Made by a program: the position numbers and the translations under genes
From: Acidihalobacter yilgarnensis
Lineage (GTDB): Bacteria; Pseudomonadota; Gammaproteobacteria; DSM-5130; Acidihalobacteraceae
NCBI RefSeq assembly: GCF_001753245.1
Contig: NZ_CP017415.1
Coordinates: 558,001-622,000, forward strand
Direction: 5' to 3'
DNA: 64,000 bases
Shown here: positions 20,439 through 29,500 of the stretch, piece after piece
How positions within the stretch are numbered: the stretch's first letter is position 1
Layout: each line of letters starts with the position of its first letter
Notes under the pieces: generated by a model
Told to the model about the DNA's origin: nothing
Databases searched by the model: none
What the model saw: only the letters and a program-made list of their open reading frames with translations

Positions 20439-21767
20439 ATGGATGAGCCTCTTTCCGCCAAAATAATGGACCTGCTGATCGACACCATTTGCGTGGTTGA
20501 TCATGCGGGATGCTTCATCTATGTGAGTGCATCAGGCGAGCACTTGTTCGGTTATGCACCGGAAGAACTGCACGGTCGTAACATGATCGAGCTGGTGCAC
20601 CCGGATGATCACGCACGCACGCTGTCAGCGGTCGATGAGATCATGGATGGCGAGCCGTTGATGCATTTCGAAAATCGTTACGTGCGCAAGGACGGACGCA
20701 TTGTGCACATCATGTGGTCTGCTCGCTGGTCCGAATCCGACCGGCTACGCCTTGCGGTGGCGCGCGATGTCACCGAACTCAGACGCGCGGCACAAATCAA
20801 GCAGGCGCTTTACGAGATTTCCGAGGCGGCGCATGCGGCCGAAGGGCTGCCTCCCTTGTATCCGCTGATCCACCGGATTATCAGCAAGCTGTTGCCAGCC
20901 GAGTGCTTCCATGTCTGTTTGTACGATATGGCGAGCGGCCGGTTAAGCTTCCCCTATTACATCGACGGACGGGATGGCGAGCCTCGCGCCGAACCGGATC
21001 GTTCGTTGCAGGAAGACCCGTTCATCGCAGAGGTGATTCATTCCGGCCATGCCTTAATCAGGTCGGCGACCCTGGCGCCCATGCCGGATGGCTCTGAAGC
21101 GGTTTGCGAGGGGGATTGGATAGGCGTACCGCTGGCTTCGCAGAACGGCGTGATTGGAGCACTGGTGCTGCGGACACACGGTTCCAATGGCCGTTACACG
21201 GCCGAGGACATGGAGCTATTGCAGTTCGTTTCAACCCAGGTCGCTACGGCCATCGAGCGCAAACAGGCCGAAACTCGTCTTCAGTATCTGGCGTTACATG
21301 ATGCCCTGACTCGATTGCCGAACAGAACGCTATTTTATGATCGGCTTGATATGGCGCTCGAACACGCAAAGCGTGACGGCAACCAGTTGGCGTTGCTCTA
21401 TCTGGATCTGGATGATTTCAAGCGCATTAACGATGAACATGGTCATGAAATGGGTGACCATCTGCTACGCGCCGTGGCCGAGCGATTGGTGAAATGTGTG
21501 CGTGCGCAGGATACGGTTGGGCGTATGGGGGGAGATGAATTCACCGTGCTGCTGAGCAATATCCAGGGTCCAGTTAACGTACAGACAATAGAAAATAAAA
21601 TATCAAAAGAGCTGTCGAAACCCTTCGTGATCGGCGCCGAATGCTTATCGATTACCACCAGTATTGGCAGGGCCATTTATCCAGATGATGGCGATAACCG
21701 TGAAGCACTGCTCCATCTGGCCGATACCGGTATGTATGCAGGCAAGCGTAACAGCGGCATATCGTAG
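20439..21767 (+). CDS. PAS-GAF-GGDEF diguanylate cyclase
   Basis: 442 residues from ATG 20439; the frame opens at 20361, but the PAS homology begins right after this ATG. Domain order: PAS (about 10-125, V-V-D-H-A-G-C-F-I-Y-V-S ... V-T-E-L-R-R), GAF (about 135-285), GGDEF (about 290-440). The active site is G-R-M-G-G-D-E-F, and the R-A-Q-D I-site sits five residues before it, so product inhibition is expected. There are no membrane segments, so it is a cytosolic enzyme making cyclic di-GMP from GTP. It lies downstream of the interrupted cyclase. Confidence 0.9.
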   Translation: MDEPLSAKIMDLLIDTICVVDHAGCFIYVSASGEHLFGYAPEELHGRNMIELVHPDDHARTLSAVDEIMDGEPLMHFENRYVRKDGRIVHIMWSARWSESDRLRLAVARDVTELRRAAQIKQALYEISEAAHAAEGLPPLYPLIHRIISKLLPAECFHVCLYDMASGRLSFPYYIDGRDGEPRAEPDRSLQEDPFIAEVIHSGHALIRSATLAPMPDGSEAVCEGDWIGVPLASQNGVIGALVLRTHGSNGRYTAEDMELLQFVSTQVATAIERKQAETRLQYLALHDALTRLPNRTLFYDRLDMALEHAKRDGNQLALLYLDLDDFKRINDEHGHEMGDHLLRAVAERLVKCVRAQDTVGRMGGDEFTVLLSNIQGPVNVQTIENKISKELSKPFVIGAECLSITTSIGRAIYPDDGDNREALLHLADTGMYAGKRNSGIS

Positions 21768-21771
21768 ACTG

Positions 21772-21794
21772 GGCAAGGCAAGGCAAGGCAAGGC
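21772..21794. repeat. Pentanucleotide repeat (GCAAG)n
   Basis: Four head-to-tail copies of a GCAAG unit just after the cyclase stop codon. Outside coding sequence, it may be a length-variable tract. Confidence 0.7.
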
Positions 21795-21936
21795 GTAACG
21801 TGCGCCTGAACAGGCATGTTTAGCCACGATGGGCCTTGGTAGCGATGATGTTTTCCATGTCATTAATTGATGATGAATTATTCAATAATAATACACAAAA
21901 ACAATAGTTTTTTGTTTTTTATTGATTTTTTGTGTC

Positions 21937-21963
21937 ACATGAAATGTAAATTAAGTTTCATGT
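21937..21963. promoter_or_regulatory. Inverted repeat in the AT-rich leader of the TonB receptor
   Basis: ACATGAAA (21937-21944) and TTTCATGT (21956-21963) form an 8-bp inverted repeat with an 11-base spacer, about 100 bases before the receptor start within an AT-rich tract. It is a candidate operator. The factor is unknown, and the sequence is not a clear Fur box. Confidence 0.35.
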
Positions 21964-22065
21964 CAGGTTCTAGGGCGCCACTTACTCTGAAAATCCCTCG
22001 CTGTTGCTGATATCCACGATCAGGGTGGATGTCCTCTGCAGATCCATTTCAATCGAGGTGAGTCT

Positions 22066-24432
22066 ATGTGTGGTCTCTTTACCGTCCGTCCCATTATGTT
22101 TGCGCTGGTGGCATTCGCTGCAAGTGTGATTTCTCCAATGGTTTTCGCCGCGGGCGAAACCACGATGCCGAAGACTACGAAGCCACAAGCCGATATCAAC
22201 GTCGGTGAAGTGAGTGCGACGGTTGGTTCAAAATCCGGTGAACTGGGCAATGCCGTAAAATCGTTGACGCCAGAAGCGAATTTTAAGTCTGGCCAGTCGG
22301 TCAAGGTTCTCGGGCGGCACGAAGTGACAGCTGCAGGCCCGGTTGGGGGCAGCGCACAGGCATTGAGCTATGCGCCCGGCATCAGTGTGTCCGGTTATGG
22401 TGGAACCGGTGCGACCAAGAACTCCATCAGCGTCAATGGTATCAAACAGGGTTGGGGTGGTTTTGCCGGCGGACAAATTGACGATGGCAGTCTGTCGGTG
22501 ACTTTCGATGGCGTACCCATGGTCGATCCATCGACTGGTTTGTGGGAAAGCCCGGAAGTGCCACAGCTCGATTTACTGCAGGGGATTGGCATTACCTATG
22601 GTCCTGGTAATCCACTTGATCGTTGGTACAACAACATTGGCGGCCAAATCGCCTTCGTGCCGCTACAGCCGACACGTAAGGTCGGCGGTTCGGTCAAGCT
22701 GACTTACGGTAGCTACGGTTCACGCAAGCTCTTCGTGGAAGGCCGCACCGGCAGCGTGGGTGGTTGGTCCACCATCGTTGCGGGTGGCATGGGTTCCAGC
22801 AATAGCTACCGCACGAGCTCCGATGGTTTCCTGAATCCTAGCTACAACTACGCCTGGTTCGCCAAAACCATAAAAACTTTTAGTAATGGTGATTTTTCGG
22901 CAGGGGCCTATCTGGCCAAGGGTTCCGGTTACCGTCCGGTGCCAATACCGATCAATCCGATTGTCGGTGTAACGATGAATGGTACTGCAAACAGTCCGCT
23001 GTACAGTCAGCAAACATCGGGATACTACGCCGCGCTACCAGGCTCGGTATGGCACAAGCAGGACACCAACGGCACTTGGCTGTTGTACAGCAAATTGAAT
23101 GTAGAGATGGACCAGATTTCTTCGGTACACAATATAGCTTGGTATCGTCATGGTTATCGAGTCCATTTTCATTACAATAACTATGGATTGAGTAATCCCA
23201 GCAATCTCTACGAATACAATAATCCACATGATGATGTTTACGGTGACAAGCTCTGGTTCTCCGTTGACCTTCCCTATGACGAATTGGATTTCGGTGGATT
23301 TTTTCTCAATAGCCAATACAATTCAAGAAATGCATTTTACAATTCGAATTCACCGTATTACGGCTCAGCAGAAATCCCAAATGCAAGCTATCGCAGTGAT
23401 TACTGGGACCAGACGGATATCGCTGCCTTCATTCAGGACAGAATCAGTCCTGTCGCGAATGTGCATGTGACCCCGGGTGTGCGTGTGATTAAGTATTTTA
23501 CGCGTTATTATCCTGCGGCACTACAGGATTTCGCGCAGGCATACGCGCTTTACCCAAGCAATAATCAAGGGCAGTTGCCGCCGTCTAAAAATAACTTTTC
23601 CAAAATTGAGCCATCGCTCGATTTCAACTGGAAAGTACAGAAAAACATGGCGATTTTCGCCAATTATTCGATTGCACATAAAGAGCCGCAAGTGGGTGGC
23701 GGTGGTGGCTTGTACCAGTCGACGCCAGCGGTTTATAGCTTGGAGAGAAGCACTGATTTCAACGTCGGTGTAAAAATACATGTGCCAGATGAGCGTCATC
23801 TGCATGATTTTCTGCTGAGCGCAAGTTATTACCATTTGCATTACGCCAATCAATACATACCACTTTATGATACCAGTGGTAATTATCTCGGCGATGCGAA
23901 TGGTGATTCGACATATCAGGGTATCAACCTGGCAGTGACTGACAAGCCTTACGCAGGAGCCGATGTGTTCGCTAACCTGAATGTGGAGAAGGCGATATTC
24001 ACGCGGTATGTGACCGGTGGTGTCAGTTACGATGGCCTACCCGTTTCTAATGTTCCTGACAGCACGTTCAATATCGGAGGTGATTACAATACCTATGTTG
24101 CGGGCGGCGTGTTGACGCCTAGGACGTGGTATCAGTACTGCGGTGCGCAGGCAATCTTCAACGACAATACGGGAGCGCCTAGCCGGCAAAAACTCGCGGG
24201 TTATGGCACGCTTAATCTTGGAGTGGACTACACGATCCCAACCGCATCGAGCGGTATGGGATTGAAGGATATCAAGCTGAGTCTGGATGTGCTGAACGTG
24301 ACGGACAGTCACTATAATGTGTTCGAGTACATCACGGGCGGTGGTCTGCTTGGTGGTAATTCTGCAGGCCAAGCGCTGGTCCTGCCGGGGGCGCCCCTAA
24401 CGATTTACAGCAGCCTTTCGGCCAATTTCTGA
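22066..24432 (+). CDS. TonB-dependent outer-membrane receptor
   Basis: 788 residues. The signal peptide ends near V-F-A-A-G-E (about residue 29). A plug domain follows (about 60-210: A-L-S-Y-A-P-G-I-S-V-S-G-Y-G ... S-V-N-G-I-K-Q-G-W, then V-T-F-D-G-V-P-M). The beta-barrel continues to a terminal Phe (S-S-L-S-A-N-F), needed for outer-membrane assembly. It should take up a scarce ligand, a metal complex or other, using TonB energy. A GAGGTGA site precedes the ATG. No TonB/ExbBD or ABC transporter is nearby, so the ligand cannot be inferred. Confidence 0.88.
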   Translation: MCGLFTVRPIMFALVAFAASVISPMVFAAGETTMPKTTKPQADINVGEVSATVGSKSGELGNAVKSLTPEANFKSGQSVKVLGRHEVTAAGPVGGSAQALSYAPGISVSGYGGTGATKNSISVNGIKQGWGGFAGGQIDDGSLSVTFDGVPMVDPSTGLWESPEVPQLDLLQGIGITYGPGNPLDRWYNNIGGQIAFVPLQPTRKVGGSVKLTYGSYGSRKLFVEGRTGSVGGWSTIVAGGMGSSNSYRTSSDGFLNPSYNYAWFAKTIKTFSNGDFSAGAYLAKGSGYRPVPIPINPIVGVTMNGTANSPLYSQQTSGYYAALPGSVWHKQDTNGTWLLYSKLNVEMDQISSVHNIAWYRHGYRVHFHYNNYGLSNPSNLYEYNNPHDDVYGDKLWFSVDLPYDELDFGGFFLNSQYNSRNAFYNSNSPYYGSAEIPNASYRSDYWDQTDIAAFIQDRISPVANVHVTPGVRVIKYFTRYYPAALQDFAQAYALYPSNNQGQLPPSKNNFSKIEPSLDFNWKVQKNMAIFANYSIAHKEPQVGGGGGLYQSTPAVYSLERSTDFNVGVKIHVPDERHLHDFLLSASYYHLHYANQYIPLYDTSGNYLGDANGDSTYQGINLAVTDKPYAGADVFANLNVEKAIFTRYVTGGVSYDGLPVSNVPDSTFNIGGDYNTYVAGGVLTPRTWYQYCGAQAIFNDNTGAPSRQKLAGYGTLNLGVDYTIPTASSGMGLKDIKLSLDVLNVTDSHYNVFEYITGGGLLGGNSAGQALVLPGAPLTIYSSLSANF

Positions 24433-24438
24433 TATCCC

Positions 24439-24476
24439 CGACACTAGGGGTGGCGAAGCATCCACCCCTAGTGTCG
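24439..24476 (+). terminator. Terminator after the TonB receptor
   Basis: Perfect 15-bp stem CGACACTAGGGGTGG / CCACCCCTAGTGTCG with an 8-base loop, six bases after the stop codon. Confidence 0.8.
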
Positions 24477-24569
24477 ATTCAAGTCCGTTTTTGTTGATGT
24501 TGTCCGTGGGTTACCAATATCGAAATAAAGCCGCCTGATCGTGATATGCCGCCAGTCTCAGCCTGAGAT

Positions 24570-24977
24570 TCAGCGTCCGGGTAGGGTGATCTCAAGGCTT
24601 TTGCCGCCATAGCCATAGCGTTGATCCCGAGCCTGAATGATGATGTTGTGTACCGACGGCGGGATTTTTACGCCATAAAGATCTCGGGTGAAAGGCTGTT
24701 CCTCCGCGTGATCGTGCCACAGCTTGCGTTCACCATAGATCACGCCATTCGGCCCGGTGACACGAAAACCATCGGCATAGCGTTGAGGGGTATCGTAAGG
24801 CGACGAGATGGTGACGTCGAAGTCGAACGTATCCGTGCCGTGTGGTTTGACATCCGCCACCACCACGTCCGGAAATTCCTGTTCGGCGGCTCCTGCCTCG
24901 CCCGGCACCGCCGTGAAGTACCACAGGAACGCGAAGGCAAGAAATGCGCAATAGCGATTATGGTTGTGTCGATACAT
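24570..24977 (-). CDS. Small exported protein, function unknown
   Basis: 135 residues. A signal peptide (about 1-30, FLAFAFLWYFTAVPGEAGAA) precedes a single small domain with F-D-F-D-V-T-I-S-S-P, Y-A-D-G-F-R-V-T-G-P-N-G and E-R-K-L-W-H-D-H-A-E-E-Q-P-F-T-R. The last block looks conserved in exported hypothetical proteins I recall, but I cannot give a function. The His residues (H-D-H) could bind metal; this is conjecture. It is convergent with the TonB receptor gene. Confidence 0.6.
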   Translation of the reverse strand: MYRHNHNRYCAFLAFAFLWYFTAVPGEAGAAEQEFPDVVVADVKPHGTDTFDFDVTISSPYDTPQRYADGFRVTGPNGVIYGERKLWHDHAEEQPFTRDLYGVKIPPSVHNIIIQARDQRYGYGGKSLEITLPGR

Positions 24978-25051
24978 GTTCAGATTTCCAGGTTAGGTCA
25001 TGCAGGGGCGAGAAACACGACAAGGTTTGGCATACATCGGATGATACGAGC

Positions 25052-25475
25052 TTATTGATGTGCAGGTAGGGCGTAAAGCGTCTTAAGCTGATTGACGAAT
25101 TGCAGTGGGTGGGCAATGACACCTGAGAGAGTCCGTATGCGGGCGCCGTTCTTGTAGGCGATTTGGGAGGGCAAGGCAGCGATGCCGAACATCTTTGCCC
25201 CTGCTGGCAATTTGTACCATGGCGTCCATTGGACCCGTACGAACGAAATTCTATTGTCGAAATGGGTGGGTGCTCACGGCATCAAACGGCGGGTTGGCAT
25301 GTACGCAATACGTGCAGTCGGGGTCCGGACTCGTGAATTGAGCCACGACGTTTGCATGCGCGTGCAGGTAAACGGGGAGCGCCTTGACCGGTATGGTCAT
25401 GACCTCGGCTATGACCGGCGTGGGTAGGCAGGTGCCGAGCAATAATACGGCCGTTGCCCGAATAAATCGTTGCAT
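25052..25475 (-). pseudogene. Exported thioredoxin-like protein, frameshifted
   Basis: Start ATG at 25473-25475 with AAGGAG six bases upstream. A signal peptide (ATAVLLLGTCLPTPVIA) is followed by V-V-A-Q-F-T-S-P-D-P-D-C-T-Y-C, a C-x-x-C redox motif after a thioredoxin-like strand. The frame stops at 25251, but a second frame continues F-D-N-R-I-S-F-V-R-V-Q-W ... M-F-G-I-A-A-L-P-S-Q-I-A-Y-K-N-G-A, with the cis-Pro region, down to TAA at 25052. Removing one base near 25262-25272 would give a 140-residue thioredoxin-fold protein of the periplasm. Whether the shift is real or an error cannot be told. Confidence 0.65.
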
Positions 25476-25881
25476 CGAATGCTCCTTGGTGAGCGAGACC
25501 GAATCCATCGGAACACTTAAGCATGCCGCCGTGATGATGACAAGTGCATGTGCTAGCCGGGCCTGGCCGTTTCATATTGGCGCACGAGACCAAGGCGTCA
25601 TGATGCATGTGGCGGTGGTCAGTTGCGTGCGTGGCTTAACGCCATTGGTGCGCATTAAAATGGTCTCATATTGATCGAAATCAAAGTCCTCGTATTTTCC
25701 TGCGTGCGGGTGCTTGCGTGGCGGTAATCGCCTGCGTACTTTCGCTTACCCTCCAGCCTTCTAAATCAGTACGCATTACGCGGATGGTGATGTGCGTGTC
25801 CAATTTAAGGTGGGTCTTTATATGGTATCCGGAATATCGGTTCGGGTATTCGCATCGAAAATTCGCAAGGAGTCATGACTC
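25476..25881. other. Intergenic region before the porin gene
   Basis: No supported gene. It separates two divergent genes and must hold both promoters. Confidence 0.4.
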
Positions 25882-27015
25882 ATGAAGAAAACCCTTATCG
25901 CTGCCGCGGTGGGCGCGGTGATTGCGGTCCCCGTCGTTGCACAGGCGGATGTGACCCTGTACGGCAAATTCGAGCCATCGCTCGACTACCTCAACACCAA
26001 CACCACCGGTGGCGTGACCAACGGCAGCTCGACCAGCAAGAGCATCTCTGGGTTCTCCCTGAACAGCTCGCGTTGGGGCGTCAAGGGTTCCGAGGATCTG
26101 GGTGACGGCCTGCGCGCGCTGTTCCAGGTCGAGAGCACGATTTCCACCGACGGCAAGGCCGCACTGGGCAACCGCAACACCTTCGCGGGCATCGCCGGCG
26201 GCTTCGGCACGGTGATTGCCGGTCGTCACGACACTCCGATGAAGAGCTTGGGCCGTGCGGTCGACCTGTTCGGCGATCAGATTGGCGACAGCCGTAATCT
26301 GATCAGCGGCAAGTACAACGGCAGCGTGGGTTTCGATTTGCGCGTACCGGATGTGGTCGCCTATGTCACCCCGCAGATAGGCGGTTTCAAGGGTGTGGCG
26401 GCCTATGTGTTTGATGGCGGCGTCAGTAACGCAGGGACGTACAGTCTGCTGGGCGAATACAAGATGGGTCCGGTGATGGTGGGCTTGGCCTACGAGAGTC
26501 ACGGCAAGGGCCTGTACAACGGTGGAAGCGGAACCACTGCCTCGCCCTATACCTACGGCACGAATGCCGAGACCGGCGTGCGTTTGGCGGGTAGCTACAA
26601 GATCGGCGCCTTCAAGCTGGTGGGCCTGGTCGAGCAGCTGACCAATCTGGGCGGTTACCAGTACATCGGTAACAGCTCCGCGAACCCGAAGGCCAAGGCC
26701 ACCGTGTATGGCTTCGGTGGCATGTACACCATGGGCTCGAACGCGATCAAGGCGCAGGTGTACCAGGCCAACCCGGATGGCAGCAACAACAACTCCACGA
26801 TGTTCGCGATCGGCTTTGATCACACCTTCAGCAAGCGTGTGATGGCCTTTGTCGACTACGCGCACATGACCAACCAGAGTGGCGCGATGATGAACGTATG
26901 GGGCGGCGGTCACAGCGCCACCTACGTCAATGCCAACAACAGCCCCGCGACCGTTACGGTGGGTGCTGGCAAGAACCCCTATGCCATCTCCACCGGCATG
27001 ATGATCAAGTTCTAA
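25882..27015 (+). CDS. Gram-negative general porin
   Basis: 377 residues. The signal peptide M-K-K-T-L-I-A-A-A-V-G-A-V-I-A-V-P-V-V-A-Q-A is cleaved before D-V-T-L-Y-G-K-F. S-R-W-G-V-K-G-S-E-D-L-G-D-G-L-R-A-L-F-Q-V-E and G-F-G-T-V-I-A-G-R-H-D-T-P are landmarks of trimeric diffusion porins (Porin_4/OmpC-like). It ends in a terminal Phe (M-M-I-K-F). AAGGAG lies nine bases before the ATG and a strong terminator follows. It should form a passive channel for small solutes in the outer membrane. Confidence 0.93.
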   Translation: MKKTLIAAAVGAVIAVPVVAQADVTLYGKFEPSLDYLNTNTTGGVTNGSSTSKSISGFSLNSSRWGVKGSEDLGDGLRALFQVESTISTDGKAALGNRNTFAGIAGGFGTVIAGRHDTPMKSLGRAVDLFGDQIGDSRNLISGKYNGSVGFDLRVPDVVAYVTPQIGGFKGVAAYVFDGGVSNAGTYSLLGEYKMGPVMVGLAYESHGKGLYNGGSGTTASPYTYGTNAETGVRLAGSYKIGAFKLVGLVEQLTNLGGYQYIGNSSANPKAKATVYGFGGMYTMGSNAIKAQVYQANPDGSNNNSTMFAIGFDHTFSKRVMAFVDYAHMTNQSGAMMNVWGGGHSATYVNANNSPATVTVGAGKNPYAISTGMMIKF

Positions 27016-27035
27016 ATTGCGCCGCTTGTGGCCGT

Positions 27036-27071
27036 ACGGTTCGGGTGCCGTCTGGCACCCGAACCGTTTTT
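27036..27071 (+). terminator. Rho-independent terminator of the porin gene
   Basis: 14-bp stem ACGGTTCGGGTGCC / GGCACCCGAACCGT with a 4-base loop, followed by TTTTT. Confidence 0.9.
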
Positions 27072-27258
27072 GGGGAAAGGGCGGACGAATTCGGTCGCCT
27101 GAGCAGGTATGGATAGTTTATAGGCTATCGAATTACAAGTTCACGGACCAGGGGCTGGTCTTGAATGAGATGTTTGGAAATTGGATTCGCTTGTGTATCG
27201 GGTGGGGAGCGCATGAATGCCATAGATCAGGGCAATGGCGAAATCAGGAGAATGCGTA

Positions 27259-27714
27259 ATGACCATCAGATGGACAGAGGATTTGAATACCGGTATCGAG
27301 GTGATCGACAGGCAACACATGAGAATTGCCGATTACATTAACGAATTGGAGCATATCCATCAAAAAAATGACCGCGTCGTGACCGGTCGGGTACTGGACG
27401 AGTTGATGGATTACACGCTTTCGCACTTCGCATTCGAAGAGAGTCTGCAGGAAGAAGCCGGCTACGAATACCTGCGACCGCATCAGAAGGTACATGAGCT
27501 GTTTACGCGTCGGATCAATCAATATTTGAATCGCTATCGGTTGGGGGACGACGTGGCGGGTGAAATTCACGGACTGTTGCGTACTTGGTTGGTCAGTCAT
27601 ATCAAGCACGACGATGCGGATTACGTGGCTGCGGTTCGGGACAATATGCTCGCCATTCTTGCCGAGAAACAGCGTAGCAAGCACGAAGGTTGGTTGAGCC
27701 GATTTTTCCGCTAG
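27259..27714 (+). CDS. Bacteriohemerythrin
   Basis: 151 residues from ATG 27259, with AGGAG eight bases upstream. All seven diiron ligands are visible: H20 (I-D-R-Q-H), H56 and E60 (H-F-A-F-E), H75 and H79 (H-Q-K-V-H), H114 and D119 (H-I-K-H-D-D). It is a soluble oxygen-binding protein that may store or sense oxygen. It is not fused to a signalling domain here. Confidence 0.95.
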   Translation: MTIRWTEDLNTGIEVIDRQHMRIADYINELEHIHQKNDRVVTGRVLDELMDYTLSHFAFEESLQEEAGYEYLRPHQKVHELFTRRINQYLNRYRLGDDVAGEIHGLLRTWLVSHIKHDDADYVAAVRDNMLAILAEKQRSKHEGWLSRFFR

Positions 27715-28260
27715 AAATTTGTATGGCGGTGGTTGGCGGCTGTTGCGATACGGCGATCTGGCGACAAACCGCTTCGCGTCTCAACGGGATGTGGCTAGGG
27801 CCGCCTGTACGCGCATCTAGCGTCTGCTGATAATTATTTTCATGATACGTTTGTTTTATAAGAAAAATATAAGAGGTATGACAAGATGTTGGTGTCTCCG
27901 AACGAGACGGGATTATTGGTGCCGCTTGAGATCAATCGGGCGTTGCCTGAATCGCACTGGCCGTGGGCACTTTTGGTGTGATGCTGCTATATGTGCTGCT
28001 ATTCGGGATTCCCCTTATTCGGGCAATCCGCATTCATCTTGGCTCTTAAGGGCAATGGCGTGAAAATCACGCCAGAGCAGTTTCAGCATTCTCATCTAAA
28101 GACTCTTCAAGGCTTGCGTGCGTCTGGACGTTGCAGCCGCTCTCCTTTTGCTCGTGGTGGCGATGATCGGTACCCTAGTCAAGCGATATTGGCCGTAGGT
28201 ATGCCGTTAATCGCCGGATAGTCGAGGCTTGCCGACAAGTCAGGCGAATGCGGCGTCGGT
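27715..28260. other. Gap with a possible degraded small membrane gene
   Basis: The frame around 27955-28047 encodes one clear hydrophobic helix (IALAVGTFGVMLLYVLLFGI), then P-L-I-R-A-I-R and a stop, but an in-frame TGA precedes it and no ribosome site is found. A different frame upstream (ATG 27885) gives 31 codons. It may be a decayed small membrane-protein gene. Nothing else is seen. Confidence 0.3.
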
Positions 28261-29067
28261 TCATGATGGGTCGGTGGCGTGCGCCTCGATACGCTGTACC
28301 TGGATGAGCTGCGAGCTGGGATAGACGGCTGGGCCGAATTGGCTGTAGACCGCGACATCCGCCGCATCCCGACCATAGCCGATGGCGACATAACCACCGC
28401 GCATGACCGTTTGTGTCGCGTCGAAGGTATACCAGCGCCCGCCAACATAGGCTTCGAACCAAGCGTGTAGGTCCATGGGGACCAAATTATGCAGATAGCC
28501 AACCACCATACGTGCGGGGATGCTCAGGCTGCGGCATAGGGCGATGCCCAGGTGAGAGAGGTCGCGACAAACGCCCGACTGCCTGAGATTGACCTCCACC
28601 GCCGATAGCGGAAGATCGCTGCTGCCGGGGCGGTAATCGATGTGGCTCTGTAGCCAGTCAACAATGGCTTGGACCTGATCGTAACCTGGCGGCGTATCAC
28701 CGGCGATTTCAGCTGCCATTAGGCCGAACCGGTCAGATTCGCAATAGCGGCTGGGCAACAAATAGCTGAGTACGGCATCCGGCAGGCGCTGAACATCGAC
28801 AAAGGGTGCGCCGGGCGCTTGGTCGATATGGTCCGCAGTCTCGACCTCTGCAGCCGTGCATACGGAGAATGCGCCGGCTGGCGCGATCAGGCGCTGACAG
28901 AGATTACCGTATCCGTCGGTGAATTCAATGACCGGGACGCTGGGTGTAAGGCGATATTCTTCGCGCGCGATCCACTGCTGGGCCCCGCTGCGCGGGCGCA
29001 GCATCAGAACGAACGGTGTCGGCAGAGCGATCTCGAAGGCTAGTTCACAGCTGGTGTGTAGCCACAT
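28261..29067 (-). CDS. Transglutaminase-like cysteine protease family protein
   Basis: 268 residues. The catalytic triad of the transglutaminase-like superfamily is visible: C167 in [12 protein letters not shown]201 in D-L-H-A-W-F-E-A-Y and D216 in F-D-A-T. The N-terminal 90 residues form the beta-rich domain usual in this bacterial group. There is no signal peptide, so it is probably cytoplasmic. These proteins are thought to hydrolyse peptides or amide bonds; the substrate is unknown. It stands alone by spacing. Confidence 0.88.
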   Translation of the reverse strand: MWLHTSCELAFEIALPTPFVLMLRPRSGAQQWIAREEYRLTPSVPVIEFTDGYGNLCQRLIAPAGAFSVCTAAEVETADHIDQAPGAPFVDVQRLPDAVLSYLLPSRYCESDRFGLMAAEIAGDTPPGYDQVQAIVDWLQSHIDYRPGSSDLPLSAVEVNLRQSGVCRDLSHLGIALCRSLSIPARMVVGYLHNLVPMDLHAWFEAYVGGRWYTFDATQTVMRGGYVAIGYGRDAADVAVYSQFGPAVYPSSQLIQVQRIEAHATDPS

Positions 29068-29500
29068 GAAGCACTATTCCGGTAGGGTGGGGTAGGCAGT
29101 GAAGCATCCTCGAAGCGCACAAGCAATCAAAGCCATCAATCAGATGGGGTGCCGGCCTGGGCGGCGAGGGTCAATGAATTGCCCTGTTCGCGCCATACTG
29201 GCGTAGGCGAGAGTGATTCAAGCTCAGTATTCATTAATTTTGGTCAATCGTACGCCGTCCAATGGACGTATGCTTTCAGCGAGCGAAGAAAAAATGCTGG
29301 CGCGCGGCATGGTGTGATATGCGGCCAATGTTTGGCTGCGCCTATTATCGATAAAACTTAATAACTGATTGTATATGAAATAATATTTATGGTTTTTCGG
29401 TTTTGTTCCAGGCGTAAACTGTGTTTAGAATAAAGATATGTGTGCGCGGTAATCGCCAAATCAATCATAAGGGGGGCATGGCGACACTGGAGTAAGTAAT
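29068..29500. other. Intergenic region, AT-rich near the next gene
   Basis: No gene recognised. The AT-rich part from about 29340 to 29450 probably contains the promoter of the following outer-membrane protein gene. Confidence 0.4.

Noticed and set aside
25873-26913. 346-codon open frame opposite the porin gene
   Set aside because: Product is His/Val/Ala-rich antisense of porin codons; the porin has a signal peptide, ribosome site and terminator.
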